A DNA stretch of 64,000 nucleotides from Spinacia oleracea (GCF_020520425.1 NC_079491.1:41902027-41966026); one strand, 5' to 3'. Positions 21,096 to 34,913 are shown, counted from the first letter of the stretch. The notes: generated from the sequence alone by a model not told the origin. Translations and numbers: made by a program.

Positions 21096-24000
21096 TCTTA
21101 TTATTTTCATAATCTAAATTGCATGAACATGGTTAAATTTAACAAATTTGCAAAGAATTAAAGGGGTGATTAATTTTCGTAATTAATTGCAAATTGCGTT
21201 TATTTAATTATATGTACGCAGTTTTTTCGGCAGTTTCTTCGTTACTCATCCAAATCGAGTGATTTTTGTGTCAATTCCACATGTAAAAGGCATTCTAAAA
21301 TTTTGACAAAAATCGTCTTTTTCGGCCGAACCCAGAATTCCCAAATTCGAAGCCTAACTATGACTTTTCGGAGGTTTTAGTTTTTCGAACGCAAAAGTTT
21401 GTAAATTTAAGATGTTAAATTAAGTATTTGCGATTCTTGTTGATAAATCTTGAGTTTTTGATTGACCTACTGTATATGTTTAACAATTATGAATGCCTAG
21501 ACTTGTTAATTATACAACCTAATTTGTAATTATGATTAATTTGTTGAAATTCGAATAATTCAGATTGATTTGATTTTCATGATTAATTAATAATTTAATT
21601 AGGTACCAATGATTAAAATCCACCATAAAAAATTGTTAATTTATGTTAAATTTTTAATTTTTATGACCTAGATTTGAATCCATGTTAATCAGAAATTAAT
21701 TGATTAATAAATTTTCGATTTTTTTGCCCTAAAATTATGAAATTAATATGATTTATTAATTTGTCATTAATTTTGGAAATAAAAGTTTTAATTTTTATGC
21801 AATTCGCTCATAAAACTTGCACGCACAAAGCAATGGACGCTACGTGTTACCCTTAAGGGGTGTTGTATAGTGCGGGCATGCGACGACGAGCAAGGGAGCT
21901 CGTCGCCCATGCGGTACGATGCAACGAGCAAGGGCCATGGCACACGAGCACAAGGCAGCACCCTGCCCTGTGTCGAGTGCTGTGCGCATGTGGGCGGGTG
22001 GGCAAGGGAGAAGGGCCAAGGCGCAAGCCTTTGGGCAGAGGCGTGTGGGCAGCGAGCGTGCTGCGCCACAGCGCGCGCTGCCACGCATAGCAAGCAAGCA
22101 GACGCGAGGCAAGCAGGCGCGACGAGCGAGCGGGCGCGCGCAGCGTGGCCTGCACTGCTGCGTTGCGTGTGGCCTGCTTGCGTGTGGCCTGCTTGCGTGT
22201 TGCTACACGAACAGTCGAGGGGCGCTAAGCCTCGTGCACTCGACGGGGCTTGGGCGCAAGCCCAAGTGCTCGTCGTGTTACGATTGTCGCGTTTTAAATT
22301 TTAATTTGAGGTTTTCAGTTCAAGTAATTTTAATTAATTTTAAAATTAATAATTTAAATTGTTTTCTTGGATTTTAATTTTGAATATTATAATTATTATA
22401 AATTTTAATTTATTCTAATTATTTTACTAAAATTAAAAACCTTGAATTATTTTAAATTCGACTGAAAATAAATTAAATAAGTGGATTCAATTATAAATTT
22501 ATATGAGCTTTAAATTTTAATTAAATTTGTATGTTTCCGGTTAGACTAGAAATACATTTTTATGTTTAAAATTAGTAAAGCATATGAATTTATTGGTTTA
22601 AGTGGGAGCAATTAGTCATAAACTCTTGATTAGGTCTACAAATCCTTTAAGGTTAAACAACTTGATTATAACTAATAAGGACTGAATAATTGGTAGATTA
22701 TTGGTGCCCTTAATTAATTGCTGCAAATATTTATGTGATGCATAACGTGTTTTACTAACAAGCTACGTGGGCCATTCATGATAATGAATGGGTGAATGGT
22801 ATATATTGTATATGTACTGTTTTGCAGGTTATGAAGTGACTAGTATGGCCCAAATAGGATAGAAAATATGGTCTGCGTACCATTAATTTGAATGTAATTG
22901 GTCTAAAGCACCAAATTTGTTTTTCAATTCAAATATGGTCTGCGTACCATCAAATAGTTGTAATTAGTTTAATTATAGCTTATCCTATTTGAAGAAAATG
23001 GCGCCTCCCACGGAGATTTTCAAGACGGACTTTGAAGTTGAAGCTTCAAGATGAAGTTGGGCCATATTAGATCACATTTATCTTATGCATGTTTTAAGTT
23101 ATTTATTGCTTTTAAATATGTCTTAAATATGCATGAGATCGAAGCTTGATTATGTTGCATGATTAAGGATTTTAGTTCACTTAAAATCTAACCAACATAG
23201 TAAGAGCCTTAAGTTCCAAACTTAAAAATTGAGTTAAAATGTGCCATGCCAAAATAACACTTACTTGGATATCCTTTTTTCATCGATCTTAGTAATAGGT
23301 TTCCGCCATAGCGAGGTGTTACTTATCGATACTAAAGGGGTAAGGTACACAAATAATTGTGAGTACAAGTTAGTTTTGGTGAAACTCAACGATATAAGTA
23401 AGGAGTCCTTTTATGTCGTGGAAAAATCGATAGGTTTACCTAATAAGTTCTTAGACGTACCTATCAACCAAGAGTAGTTTCTAGACTACTAGCAAAAGGC
23501 TTTTTTGCTTACCTAAAATGTTTTAGAATTGAGTCAAAATACATAATGTGCTTAATTCTTCAATGATTTTAGGGTCTTGGAATCATTTTATTCACACCTG
23601 TCGGAACAATAAAATCGAATAAAATGCTAATAACTTGTTTAAATTGCATGATTGCTTTAATTTTCAAGTTATTACTCATGATAAATGTTTAGACCTTGCA
23701 TGCTTCAATGTATGTTTTAATTATTGTTTATAATTAAATATCTTGCACTGCAATAAATCCTTTTAGAAAGGTAACAGTAAATTTCCTCGATTGGTAGTGA
23801 ATCCAAGAACGATTCACGGAAATGAGAGAAAATGAGCAATTTAAAATGTACGTTTCTTTTAGCGACTTTTATGGTTGTTTTCGAATATCAAAATCGAGTG
23901 GCGAACCGGTTGGTGCTTGTGGATTCAAAAATACGATGTAGTTTTGAGATCATAAAGCATTGAGTTTAAATGCTCAGCTTTACCAATGGTTAACAACCTA

Positions 24001-27000
24001 ATATCTTTGTCCATTTAATTCTCGAATGAGTCTATTCCCTAGACATTCGAATAGATCGATGCTTAGAGAACTTTAGAATCTTCTGGTAAGATCATCTAGT
24101 TGAAACTTAATATTTAACATAAAATGGTAAGAACCTTGTTGGAATGACATTGGACATGTCTAACAAAGTATAAAAGTCAACACTAAAGAATTCAATTCTT
24201 AAGACTATAAGAAAGGGTACAAGAAATAGGAAAACAAGGAACAAATTAAAGGAATTTACGATTCCGTTTCTACCTATAAGTTTATGTTTAAAGAGAAGTG
24301 ACCTAGCAATCAAACTTCCTTGGTATCATATACCGCTTGAGGTTCTTACTTCGGTAATAACTCAAACAATGGAAGCTAGGCTACACTAATGGCCTACAAG
24401 TGGGAAATAAAGCATGGCAATGCTACATTAGTTGTAGGGTCATCTAGTTTGTTTTAAGTCCTTTCAAGGCTGGAACTTAATGGCTATTTTGTTCCATAAT
24501 CAGCATACCTAAATTTTTGTTTCAAACACAGAAAGACTCACATTCAGAAGAACAAAAACAATGTTTGTTTGTTTATTTGAATGAAATGGTCAATTACAGA
24601 TTGAGTCAATATGCTTGATTAAAACAAACAACTCTTTAACAATAAGATCTTTACTAGGTTCAAATCAACCCTTTGATTTGAGTTCCACTAATCTTTGGCA
24701 TTGTTGCTTAGACCATATCAACAAGTTAACATTCATAAGCTCTATTTCGATGGACTTTGAAAGTTGATTGATTTCTAGATCAATTCAAGACAAGCTAGTC
24801 TTACTTGTTGAAAGTAACAAAAGATATGAACTATTGTTAGAATACCTAGACAATAGAGTTCAAAGCTAAAAAGAGATTTTATGACTTTATTATTTCACCT
24901 AAATTTAAGTGAATATTGGTTTATTTACTCAATGTGATATAAGTTTGAATCTGTTTGGCTAGTTCAAAGATTCAGAAGTATAAAATCCACTTGGCAAGGA
25001 ATCATAAAGATCTAGGTCAGATCATGTTGATGATTACTTAAGTCAAGAATGATCATCAATGATTGTGTGTTGTAAATTCACGATCAAGCTCCATAAGATA
25101 TGACATATCTACGTTGGAATAATCGAAGTCAATTAGTACTTGATTCGATCAATGATGAATCCTAAAGACTTTTCCTATAATTTCTAAAACAAAATGCTCA
25201 ACTACCAACAAACTAAACCAAATTCGTCAAAGCTATTGAAAAGTAATTTCAGAATATCTTTTCATAAATATATATCTAAAGAGTTGCTAAACTCAGTGGG
25301 AGCTTAGTGTTTGTTATTCAACAAACTAAGGCCCATGTCTAGATATATGTTTCATTGTGATTTATTCAAATGAGACACACGGGTATTGTTTCTACCACGA
25401 ATTTTCGAGAACATAATGTTTGTTTGCTCGAAATAATGTCCTTTTGGAGATTCGTTTCCAAAATGACAAGTGGGAGAAAATAGACCTCGAAAGGTCTTCG
25501 AGGCGAACAACAAATATAAACGGACATTCCGGAGGCTTTTCGAAGTTCTTCAGAAAATCCGAACACGTATTCTTTAAGGACTTTAGAAGTGGCTTTAAAG
25601 AATAGACATCTCTTAGAAGACTTCACAAGTGCTTCAAGGAGAACAGAATATTCAAAAGACTTTCAAGTGGCTATTAATATTCTATTTGTTTGATGTTCTA
25701 TACCCAATTAGGCATAGAATTCAAGTCACTGAAACTATGAGATTCTTCTATTAGATAGTGAAGAAACATGGAGTTCAGGTCACTGAAGCTATGCGATTCT
25801 TCTATTAGATAGTAAAGAAACCTACAACTTGCAGTCAAACTATTATCATGTAGATTAATGAGTTTGTGACCTGTAAGAAAGCTATGACAAAACCCAGATT
25901 CCCTAAAGTGGTTAGAGGCCATATATAGACTCAAATGTTTTAAATGGTTAGAGGCCATAAAACATACTAAATGTTTTGATGACAAAATTGAAATTTTGTT
26001 GATTTGCAAGAATAGTTTCACACCTATTGGTTGCAAGTTTGTTTTAAGGATAAAAACCATCAAACATGGAATTGTGTTCACACACAAAGCTAGATTAGTT
26101 GCTAAAGGTTACAAGCAAATTCACGGCGTGGATTGTGTTGAAACCTCATGCAAATTCGTAATGCTTAAGTCTATAATTCAAGCAATGATTGCATATTGGT
26201 ACATATGGAAATCGGATGACAAAACGTATTCCTCAGTCAAATGTTGGAAGACAAATATGTACATGGCATGTCATAAGATTTGTGGATCCAAATAATGCTT
26301 GAAATGAATGCTAGCTTATGAAATCTAAGTACAGATTTAAGCAAGCAATTGGGAATTGGAATTGTATTTTAGTGAAGCTAATAAGTATTTTAGTTTCATA
26401 AAATGTACATGATTCTTATAGATATATAAGAAGTTTAGTGGGAGTACATAAAACTTAATTGGTCCTATGTGTATCACACACATATCTCTCTATTGTGAAA
26501 TAACATTCAAATGCTAATGACTTATATTTGAAATTATTCATCAATGATGGACCATGGCGAAACTTAGTAAATATTGGGTATTAAGATCTATTTACAAAGA
26601 TCTTATAATATTATTCTGGATTAAGTAATGGCATTTACTAAATCAAACACGAAAGACTCCATTGGAGACATTCGACTCTATATGAATAAATCTAAGTAAT
26701 GTATGTTTGAACTATGTATAATCACTTACTAAGTTAAACATCAAAGGATCTAAATAAGATTCTTCACCTATATTATATGTCAAAGAATTTAGCTGGATTT
26801 AGTATCTACTGAAACTAGAATAAGCTAAAGTTACATGAATATAATTCAATTGGGAATTATTCTGCAAAAGAATTTATCATGTATGATATAATATGAGGAT
26901 CGCCAAAAACGTATCATATGACTTTAGGCATGAGGAACATATACCAATCTCTATTGATCTAAGTGAAGATCAACTAGATTGAAATCAAGAAAAACTTATG

Positions 27001-28525
27001 GTACTTCAAAAGGTACATAAGATTAGTTCTTGATTCAAGGAAATAAAGATATGCTAAATATTGATGCTACACGCATAAACACTGGCAAAGGATCAAGCAA
27101 GACCTTTTGGAGTTAACCATTGGCAAGAACGAGCTATAGAGCATCGTGTTTTGAAATGGCAACATGGATTGAAGACCATGAGTTGTTGCGTGGGAAATTA
27201 AAATAATAATTTCTATGTTCTAAGATATAGTTGGAAAGTCTTCCACATATCTGTGAACTGCTTGGATAAGTAAATCCAAAACAAAGCATCACTAGCAACC
27301 TATACAGTTGAAGTAAAAGTAATTATTGCCTAAGAAGCAATAAAACAGGGTTGTTTAAAGTTCTTCACTAAGCTTGGGTAGATCACCTATCTGCTGGCTT
27401 GATGGTTCTTCATTGAAAAATGCGTAGAACCACTCTTGAAGCAAGAAAAACGTCTGCTAACTTGATGGTTCTTCATTGAGAAATGCGTAGAACCACTATT
27501 GTAGTAAGAAAGACTAGATCACATAATAAACAAACTCAAAAGATCTTATCATCATATCTCGAATATTATTCGATGAAGAGGATATTAAGATTGGCAAAGC
27601 ATGATAACTAAACCTATGCAACAAGTGAGAAACAACACTCACATTGTGGCACTGGAAATCAAGCATAGCTTTGAAATTCCATGAACTGTTTTAAAGATGG
27701 GTTTGAGGCCCATGGTTGTAAAACATTGGGGTTGAACATTTATCATTTATGAAATGTATTTTCATATTCCATTTAATCTTGGTTTAGTATTAAATGATGA
27801 GTCCCTTCAAATTTGACGATATATTCAAGATAGACTTTCAGGACCAGTCATGTGACTAAGAAATGTCTATCAAGTGAACTTGAATGTCAAAAGTTGAAAA
27901 TGGTCCTTGGTCGGAGTTTTCTATAAAGATGGACGCATAGAAAACGTTAGACGACTAGAATGCAAGATGACTAGTAGTTCTGTTTCTTGAACTATGTGGA
28001 CATGGCAATGTCGTAATCATTTGCATAGATACTTACTTTGGGAAGACTAGTATCGGACAGACCTATGAAACTTTACTGTAAGAGATGAAAATCTGTCATA
28101 AGTAAATTTCATTAAAATTATTAGACACTAAATCCTCAATACCTGAGTGATTTGAGATTACTTGTTTGAGAATTGGTTACTTTGACGTTGACCAACCGTC
28201 GCACCGTAAAAGGAGGCTATAAAGGCAACGCTCAGGTAATCACCTATCAAACGAAGTCTAACCTCAAGATCGCAAGATTGGGATCGTCCTCCCATAAATC
28301 GGGATGAGATGCTTAAAAGTTGTACAAGGCCACTCGGAGAGCTAGAAACTGTAAAATGCATGGCCGTGCTCGGATGAATCATAGGCTATGATTATCTGTT
28401 TATTTGATCAGTTGAACTCTGAAACCGAGAAACACCTCTGGACATAATAAGGATGACAACTCTTTCCTTATGTTCAAGAGCAAGCATCGAGCGACAAAGG
28501 AATTGGGAAATGCACACTTGTCCCT
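21096..28525 (+). other. Decayed interior of D with Copia RT relic
   Basis: The interior is AT-rich with no gag or pol frame of useful length. A GC-rich low-complexity island lies at 21820-22280. At about 26040-26230 a relic reads HKARLVAKGYKQIHGVD and continues to MLKSI, a hallmark of Copia reverse transcriptase. Two local tandem duplications are visible: about 64 bp at 25717-25835 and about 65 bp at 27390-27515. These and many stop codons show it is not functional. Confidence 0.65.
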
Positions 28526-28542
28526 AAGGACAAGTGGGAGAC
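28526..28542 (+). other. Polypurine tract of D
   Basis: AAGGACAAGTGGGAGAC directly precedes the 3' LTR. Confidence 0.6.
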
Positions 28543-29938
28543 TGAAGGAAATAATGCACTTGGTCCAAGTATGCATATAATGTTAAGTCTAAAAAATGCG
28601 GTTCAGTATTAATTAACAAGTTAATAATTCGGTGAGATCAAGTGAGCTGAATGCCTAGCTAGAGGCCGCTTCAGTTTAAGTGGAATTAATGATATTAATC
28701 CACAGCTTACTCTTGACTGAACCCGTAGGGTCACACAAATAGTACGTAAACGGATCAAGCATTTAATGGAATTAAATACTCCATCTATGGATATTCGGAA
28801 TCGACGGATCTTGGTTTCAGTGGGAGCTGAGATCGTCATAAGCAAGAAATGAATACTCCGGAAACTATGATATTGCCGGAAACGGAAATATGGATCGTAT
28901 CGAAAATATGAATATTATCCAAGTCGTAGATGTTGCCGGAAACGGAAACATGGTACGTATCGGAAAATATTATTGGAAATGGAAATATTGCCGGAATCGG
29001 AAATATTGCCGGAAACGGAAATATTGTCAGAATCGGAAATATTATCGGAATCGGAAAATAATTCCGGAAACGGAAATATTAAATATTTGTTCGAAACGGA
29101 AATTAATTCCGGAATCGGAAATATTAAATATTGGTCGTATCGGAAATGAATTTCGGAATCGGGAATTTAATCGGAAGCGCATCGTACGAATTAGCATCGG
29201 ACGAGGCTTGCCAGACGAAGGCCCAGCAAGAAGCCAGGCCCGCGCCCAGCAAGCCAAGCGCCCAACACGAAGGCCACAGCCTCGCCAGGCCCAGCGCAAG
29301 GCCAGGCGCAGCAAGGCCGTAGGCGCGCGCGCTGGAGCGTGTGCTCGTGGGCTGCGAGGCAGCGCCCACTCGTGTGGGCCGCAAGGCCTGCGCGGGTGAG
29401 TACGTCCCTCGTGGTCGTGCGACACTCGTGTTCGTAACGAATCCTAATCCTATCGGAATTCGTGCAATGATTAAATCCTAATCCCAATAGATTAAATTAA
29501 TTAATTAGAGTTCAAATAGGATTCTAATTAATAAATCCGTATCCTAGTAGGATTATAATTCCTTTCCATAAACTCTATAAATATATTCCTAGGGTCACAT
29601 ATTTAACAGACGATTATTGAAGTATTCAAGGTAAGATTTTTAAGCAAAAATCAGCCAAACACTTGCACCCAAATAGCCGAAACTCTAAGGAACCTTAAGG
29701 GCGATTCTAGTTGGTCAAGCTTAAGGCGGATCCGGACGTGCTGTGGACTATCTACGGAGGGACGACACTTGGAGTCCTAAAGACTTGTTCTTGTTCGATT
29801 CGGGCGCACTTAGGGAGGGCACGCTTCAAAGTGTATGCATCTGAATTATGCTAAATGATTATGTGTTAATAATATGTTTCCTGGCTTTATGTTTTTTCCG
29901 CATGATTTATGTTTATTCATATGTATCATAACCTTACA
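28543..29938 (+). repeat. 3' LTR of element D
   Basis: 1396 bp, same ends as the 5' LTR, with a small expansion in the GC-rich island around 29290-29310. It ends at the GATTG target duplication inside the FAR1/MULE exon. Confidence 0.9.
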
Positions 29939-31638
29939 GATTGCACTGCTCTTGAACCTCGGGGAATTTAACATCTGTGTACACTTTTCTAAAGGCTCTC
30001 TCAACCATAAATTGGGTTGCCAACGGACGAACTTCCCTTTGGTCAGCTGCATCAGCCTGTTGTTCATCGTCAGCTCTAGATTCCACAACTTTAATATAAA
30101 ATGGAGAAAACTCAAACAATCGAGTATGCTTATCAACCAACCCATCAAAGAACCTGTTTATGCTTTCAGATCTTTGAGTGTTCTTCATTCCAACCCAAAA
30201 CATCCCGTTCATAAAGGCAGGCAACCACATTTCCCTTCCATGGTATGATCCTGAAATAGTAGTAAAAAGATAGCAATATAAACAATAAATGCAAATCTTA
30301 CAGTCTGTCTGCATGTAAATGTACCATATGCTTTATTTATTAAAGTACCATATGATTTAATGAAAAAATTTTATAATGCAATTACCTGCAAGCCAAATCT
30401 CACCCTCCAATTTATACTTCTTGATCACAACATTCCATTGCACTTCAAACTCATTTTTAGTAAGGCTATTATAAATCACATTATGAAGCTCAACTTTGAA
30501 CTGATCATAGTCATTGTATTTTCCAAGTTTTTGGCTGAACTTGGTAAGTATGTGCCACAAGCACCATCGATGTCGGACATCAGGCATTACTTCTAGTAGG
30601 GCCTTCTTCATGGCAACGTCTTGGTCAGTAAGAAAACCTATGGGTTTTTTGTTAGACATACATGACAAGCAAGTGGTATATAACCATTCAAAAGTCTCTG
30701 AATCTTCATGGGATAACAATGCACACCCAAGCAGAATGGTTTGACCATGGTGATTAACCCCAACAAAGTTAGAAAATGGCAGGTCATACTCATTAGTTAA
30801 GTAGGTGGAGTCAAACACTATAACGACTCCAAACTCTTCGTAAGAAGCTCTACTCCTAGCATCTACCCACATCACATCCTGTAATCTGTTATCCTCACCC
30901 ACCATATGCTTATGAAAGAAATTTTCGTTGTCAGTAGACATCGCTTTAAAGTACTTCCACATTGCATTCCAAACTCCCTCCTTCATCTTTTCTGCCTTAT
31001 CCCTAGCAATTATATTTTGAAGATCTTTTTTGGTGAATGTCACATTCTCAACCCCGTTCCTCTCGCTAGCTAGACAGTTAAATATCTGTGGAACATTAGC
31101 ACCCGAGTTGTAGTCATTGAACAACTTCCTCTTTACAAGAGAGTTGATGTTTTCCTGCCAGTACATAGGAACATACCTAGACTTCCTCGGTGTAGGACAA
31201 TGGTTCTTATGCTCACTAACTTCCCTTTTAACCACCCAATCTCCATCCTTAGTCCTGTTGCAATACATTAGAACCGGACAATCACATTTCTTTGACCATT
31301 TAGTGCCAAGCTCATCCCTTGTTGAGTAAACCCTTTTCCCCTCAACCCGACGCCTATACACTGCACGACCATAACATTCACACTTCCACAAGTATCCCCT
31401 CAGTTCCTTTGATTTTCCCACCCTTTTGCAAATGCGACCCAGCAGCACGGAGTATGCCAAATCCTTGTTGTCTTCCATACCTTTTGTAGTACTTGTCCAC
31501 TTCTTCCCAACTGTGGAATACCATCCCAACAAATGGCGAAGTCACTACAACATCGTCGGCTCCAATTTCTTCTTCATCATCAGTAATGTTTACTTCCTCG
31601 ATTACATCCTCATTATCATTCCCAACAAATTCATCCAT

Positions 31639-33988
31639 GTTTATGCAACATTGTAAATTTCAATTAAGTAAAAACCCCTTTCAAAACCCTAACCCTAACT
31701 ACGTTTTCAATAACTAAAATTCAATATCCATTCTCAAAGCTTATATATTCACACTTATTTAATTATCAATACACATATATTAATTCACACTTAATTAATA
31801 ATCAAGTCTCAATTCTTACAAATTACCCACATTAATTCCTACAATATTGAATATTAATATCCTAATATGTTTCTTGAACTTGCCAATTTTACATAAGCAC
31901 AACACCCATAATTTAAAATCATTTATGTCCTACTTTCAAAACAAAATTGCAATTTATCAAAAGCAAATTACCCTAATTCGTTAATTGAATATGTAAAATT
32001 CATATATTGATTTACGAAATTAAGACAAACACATACCTTAAATAAGCTCGAAGTCCAAAGATGTGACCAAATGTTGATTTTTGTGGAATACCAAATTCAA
32101 TTATGCTTTCTTTATCTCTCCTAAAACACTCAAACCCTAAATTCTAAAATAAAATGGACAATCGATATAATACTCCATAATGTACTTTCAATTTTTCCCG
32201 CCTACATAATTTAGAAAATTTCCCCCCTTATGTGGGATACAGTTGTTAGAAAGTAACGTGTCGACATAAGGGGAACCAATGTGCTCTGACAAATAGGACC
32301 TTCAAAAGGTAAAAACTAATCAAATAAGTCCATCTATATTTTAAATTTATATACTTGGTACAAATAGAGAACCAAATTACTTCATTGCACATATTCAAAC
32401 GGTTTTAATGTTGTACCAAACTTTCTATTCTTAAAAAAAAAAGGTACATTATTTTATCATTTTTGTATGAATTTTGTACCAAAACAATGGTTAATAATAC
32501 ATTTTTTCATAAATTTAACATTAAAAGTACCAAACAAATTATAATGATACATAAATTTAACATTTAAAGTACCAAACAAATTATAATGGTACATAACTTT
32601 GAAATTTTTTCCTAAATCAATACCAATATCTGCATTTGCTTGTTTTTTTGGTGCTAAATTGTATTAAATTTAACTACCATATTAAAACATATATTTACAT
32701 ATTCATTTAAACATATCTTAGTTTACTTTCAATATTTACATCACATATCTTAGTTTAAACATATATTAACATATTCATTTAAACATATCTTTTATAAAAC
32801 ACATTTTTCACCATTGATTTGGTTCATCTAATAAAATGTATTGGTTCATCTATAAAATATTTTTCACCAAGACACAAACTTTTTTTTTTTTTTTTTTTTA
32901 TAAAACACACACACAAAATTGATTAAATAAATAAATTTAGCTAAACAATCTACAAGGAGATCCACGCTATCAATCTCAAGATGGATCTAAATGTGTCGTT
33001 GAACCAAGTAGTGAAACGACATTTGGAGTTCTTGTTCGTGTTCGTTGATCTAAAGAGGATAATAAATTTCACTATATTTAACCTAAAAATAAACAATTTT
33101 CAATTATGTGTTTACAAAATTGTGTGTACATATATTATATTACACTAACTCACATTAACCCTAAACCCTAAATTTATATATAAGATACAAATGGCACAAA
33201 TTTATAAAACACATACACACCCCATAGCTCTAACTAATCTTTCTACTTCGTCCATTTTTTTATTTAAATCTGGAATATACCTGCTTTTCATCGTAAGATG
33301 ATCAGCGCCTTGGTCGGGACTGACGGGGCTCGAACCACTCACATTTATAAAACACATACATACTACTTTTAAGTTAAATACATGCATACATCCTAAATTG
33401 TGTTTACAAAATTGTGTGTACATACATACACCCTAAATTTGTAAAACACATACACACTAACTCACATTAATCCTAAACCCTAAATTAACCTTATAACTTT
33501 CACTATATATAAGATACAAATGGCACAAATGTTATACCCTAAACCCTAAACTCTTATCTCTAAACCTTAAACTTTTAATGTACAATAAAATTTGGTACTA
33601 TTTTAACACATTTTTTCGTAAATTTTTGATACTGGTACATAATACGTACTAAATATTAACTTTTTTTTACATATGGTATTATTTTAATACCGATTTTGAT
33701 TAAATCAACATATGGTATAAATAAAATACCAGATTTTATGTCCGGTACTAAATTTGGTACAAAGATCATACAATTCCACAAAACTGTTATGTAACGGTAC
33801 AAAATAAATACCAAACGTTAAACATGGCTTTTTTTTATACCAAATTTGCATCGTGTTACACATGGAATAAAATTTTACTATTAATTAAAGGAATGGTAAT
33901 AATGAAGTACCCACCTAAGTGTAAACGCATTTCTACTGTACTAAATTACAAAAATAGTATCATATGTTAACTTCTTGTTAACTCATAG
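31639..33988. other. AT-rich 5' flank of the FAR1/MULE pseudogene
   Basis: No gene is visible. From 32340 to 33960 there are many (A)GTACCAAA / GGTACA words, including an imperfect direct repeat at 32525-32600. A T-run lies at 32879-32899. A stretch at 32965-33050 resembles the D-family LTR block at 20865-20945 (ACGACA..TTGGAGT..CTTGTTC), suggesting a fragment of a related LTR. A plastid-like piece lies at 33314-33336. Confidence 0.45.
33314..33336 (-). pseudogene. Plastid trnD-GUC 3' fragment
   Basis: On the minus strand, 23 bases match from memory the T-arm and 3' acceptor strand of plastid tRNA-Asp(GUC): GGTTCGAGCCCCGTCAG then TCCCGA. The 5' half is missing, so it is not a functional tRNA. 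Flanking DNA at about 33230-33313 has a different texture from the surrounding AT repeats and may be co-inserted organellar DNA. The match was not checked by alignment. Confidence 0.5.
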
Positions 33989-34318
33989 TGTAATACCTCG
34001 TATTTTTATAATATTTATAAATATATTTTATTATATTTATAAAGCATTTTACGATTTATTAACATTTAAATAATATTTAAATGCATTTTATTTAATGTAT
34101 TTTAATTAATTAGAATATTTATTATTTTAATTAATTACGAAACGACCTTAATTCTTGAGTCGGGAAATTAAATGAGTTGCAAATGATTTTTAAAGGCTTC
34201 GGGTTTTAAATGAAAAGTCCAATTCGTTTTATTAAATGGGCCCAATCAAAAGTATTTAATTCAAGTCCTAAGCTAGCCCAATCATTTAATTCCCTAAGCC
34301 CAATTCTAATTTCCTAAG
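33989..34318 (+). repeat. A 5' LTR, segment 1 (before B)
   Basis: Begins TGTAATACCTCG and matches 57577-57906. It ends in the target duplication CTAAG (34314-34318). Confidence 0.93.
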
Positions 34319-34774
34319 TGTAGACACCTACTTTTGTCCCCATTCCCGAAAGGGAAGGTTCGATGATGAGAACATAAATCTCCACTTGGCAACGCATCTC
34401 CTATAAAATAACGAATCTCGATCACCCTTTTCATTTCAGCCAAAACTTCTATTTATAGAAATCTGCTAAAAATGGTAACTGCCGTAAGAAGTAGTTGTTA
34501 AAAGTGGCAAGATATAAAAGATAGAAATCTGTCAGAATTAGGTGTTGCACTCCAACATAAAGTCCTGAAAGAGATAGAATTGGCAAAGGAATTCAATTCC
34601 TGTTATAATTCGAAAATAAGAGTTACGTATTAATTAAATTCCTAACGAACCCAGAGTTCGTAACGGGCCCAGACGCATTCCGTCATAAGCTGATACGCAC
34701 TAAGAAACTCGGATAAGTCTCAAAAGCTCCGTGATTAAGAGTCCAAATCAGACAAAAGGCTCGGCTCAGACCCT

Positions 34775-34830
34775 ATTTTCAAAGCCTGGGTCTGGGCGCC
34801 GAAATCTTCGGCGCCCTGGGCGCTGAAAAT
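34775..34830. repeat. Double-hairpin module copy 1 (5' LTR)
   Basis: Starts ATTTTCA and ends TGAAAAT; inner palindrome GGCGCCGAAATCTTCGGCGCC lies between. Five bases shorter than the 3' LTR copy. Its right edge is 73 bp before the TATA box. Confidence 0.85.
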
Positions 34831-34903
34831 ACCTGGGACGTGTTGTCTCCGAATTCTCTTTGGGTTCGGATTCTAAAGATCTATCCTTCCACCAACTCTT
34901 TCC

Positions 34904-34913
34904 CTATAAATAC
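34904..34913 (+). promoter_or_regulatory. TATA box of B 5' LTR
   Basis: CTATAAATAC; equivalent site in the 3' LTR at 45871-45880. Confidence 0.7.

Larger units (their letters stand above)
19704..29938 (+). mobile_element. Element D: Copia-like LTR retrotransposon, degenerate
   Basis: Two LTRs (19704-21080 and 28543-29938) both begin TGAAGGAAATAATG and end CATAACCTTACA. The exact 5-bp duplication GATTG flanks the element (19699-19703 and 29939-29943). A PBS resembling the initiator tRNA-Met site and a purine-rich tract adjoin the LTRs. The 7.5-kb interior is AT-rich and has no long open frame. A Copia reverse transcriptase relic is readable at about 26040-26230, which sets orientation and superfamily. 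It lies inside a FAR1/MULE exon, so it inserted after that gene. Confidence 0.88.
18590..31638 (-). pseudogene. FAR1-type MULE transposase pseudogene, split by element D
   Basis: Exon pieces on the minus strand: 31638-30386, 30250-29939, then after the D insertion 19703-18849 and 18769-18590. Domains in order: an acidic N terminus; a FAR1-type DNA-binding domain (about 31535-31190, with WKCECYGRAVYRRR and EHKNHC); and a MULE transposase domain (VIVFDSTYLTNEYDLPF, about 30830). A CHxxWHI-like RHRWCLWHIL, a SWIM zinc finger (CEC, then GILCNHIIKV near 19450) and a basic low-complexity tail follow. Breaks: a 1-base frameshift near 31434-31440, in-frame stops at 19673-19675, 19511-19513 and 19298-19300, a frameshift near 18905, and the 10.2-kb insertion. 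It could be a decayed transposon gene or a FAR1-related host gene; flanking repeats favour a transposon. Confidence 0.8.

Noticed and set aside
21788..22377. Several 76-152 codon frames in D's leader
   Set aside because: Compositional artefact of a GC-rich island; no Gag similarity and frames exist on both strands.
33314..33336. Functional tRNA gene
   Set aside because: Only the T-arm and 3' acceptor strand are present; the D-arm and anticodon half are missing.
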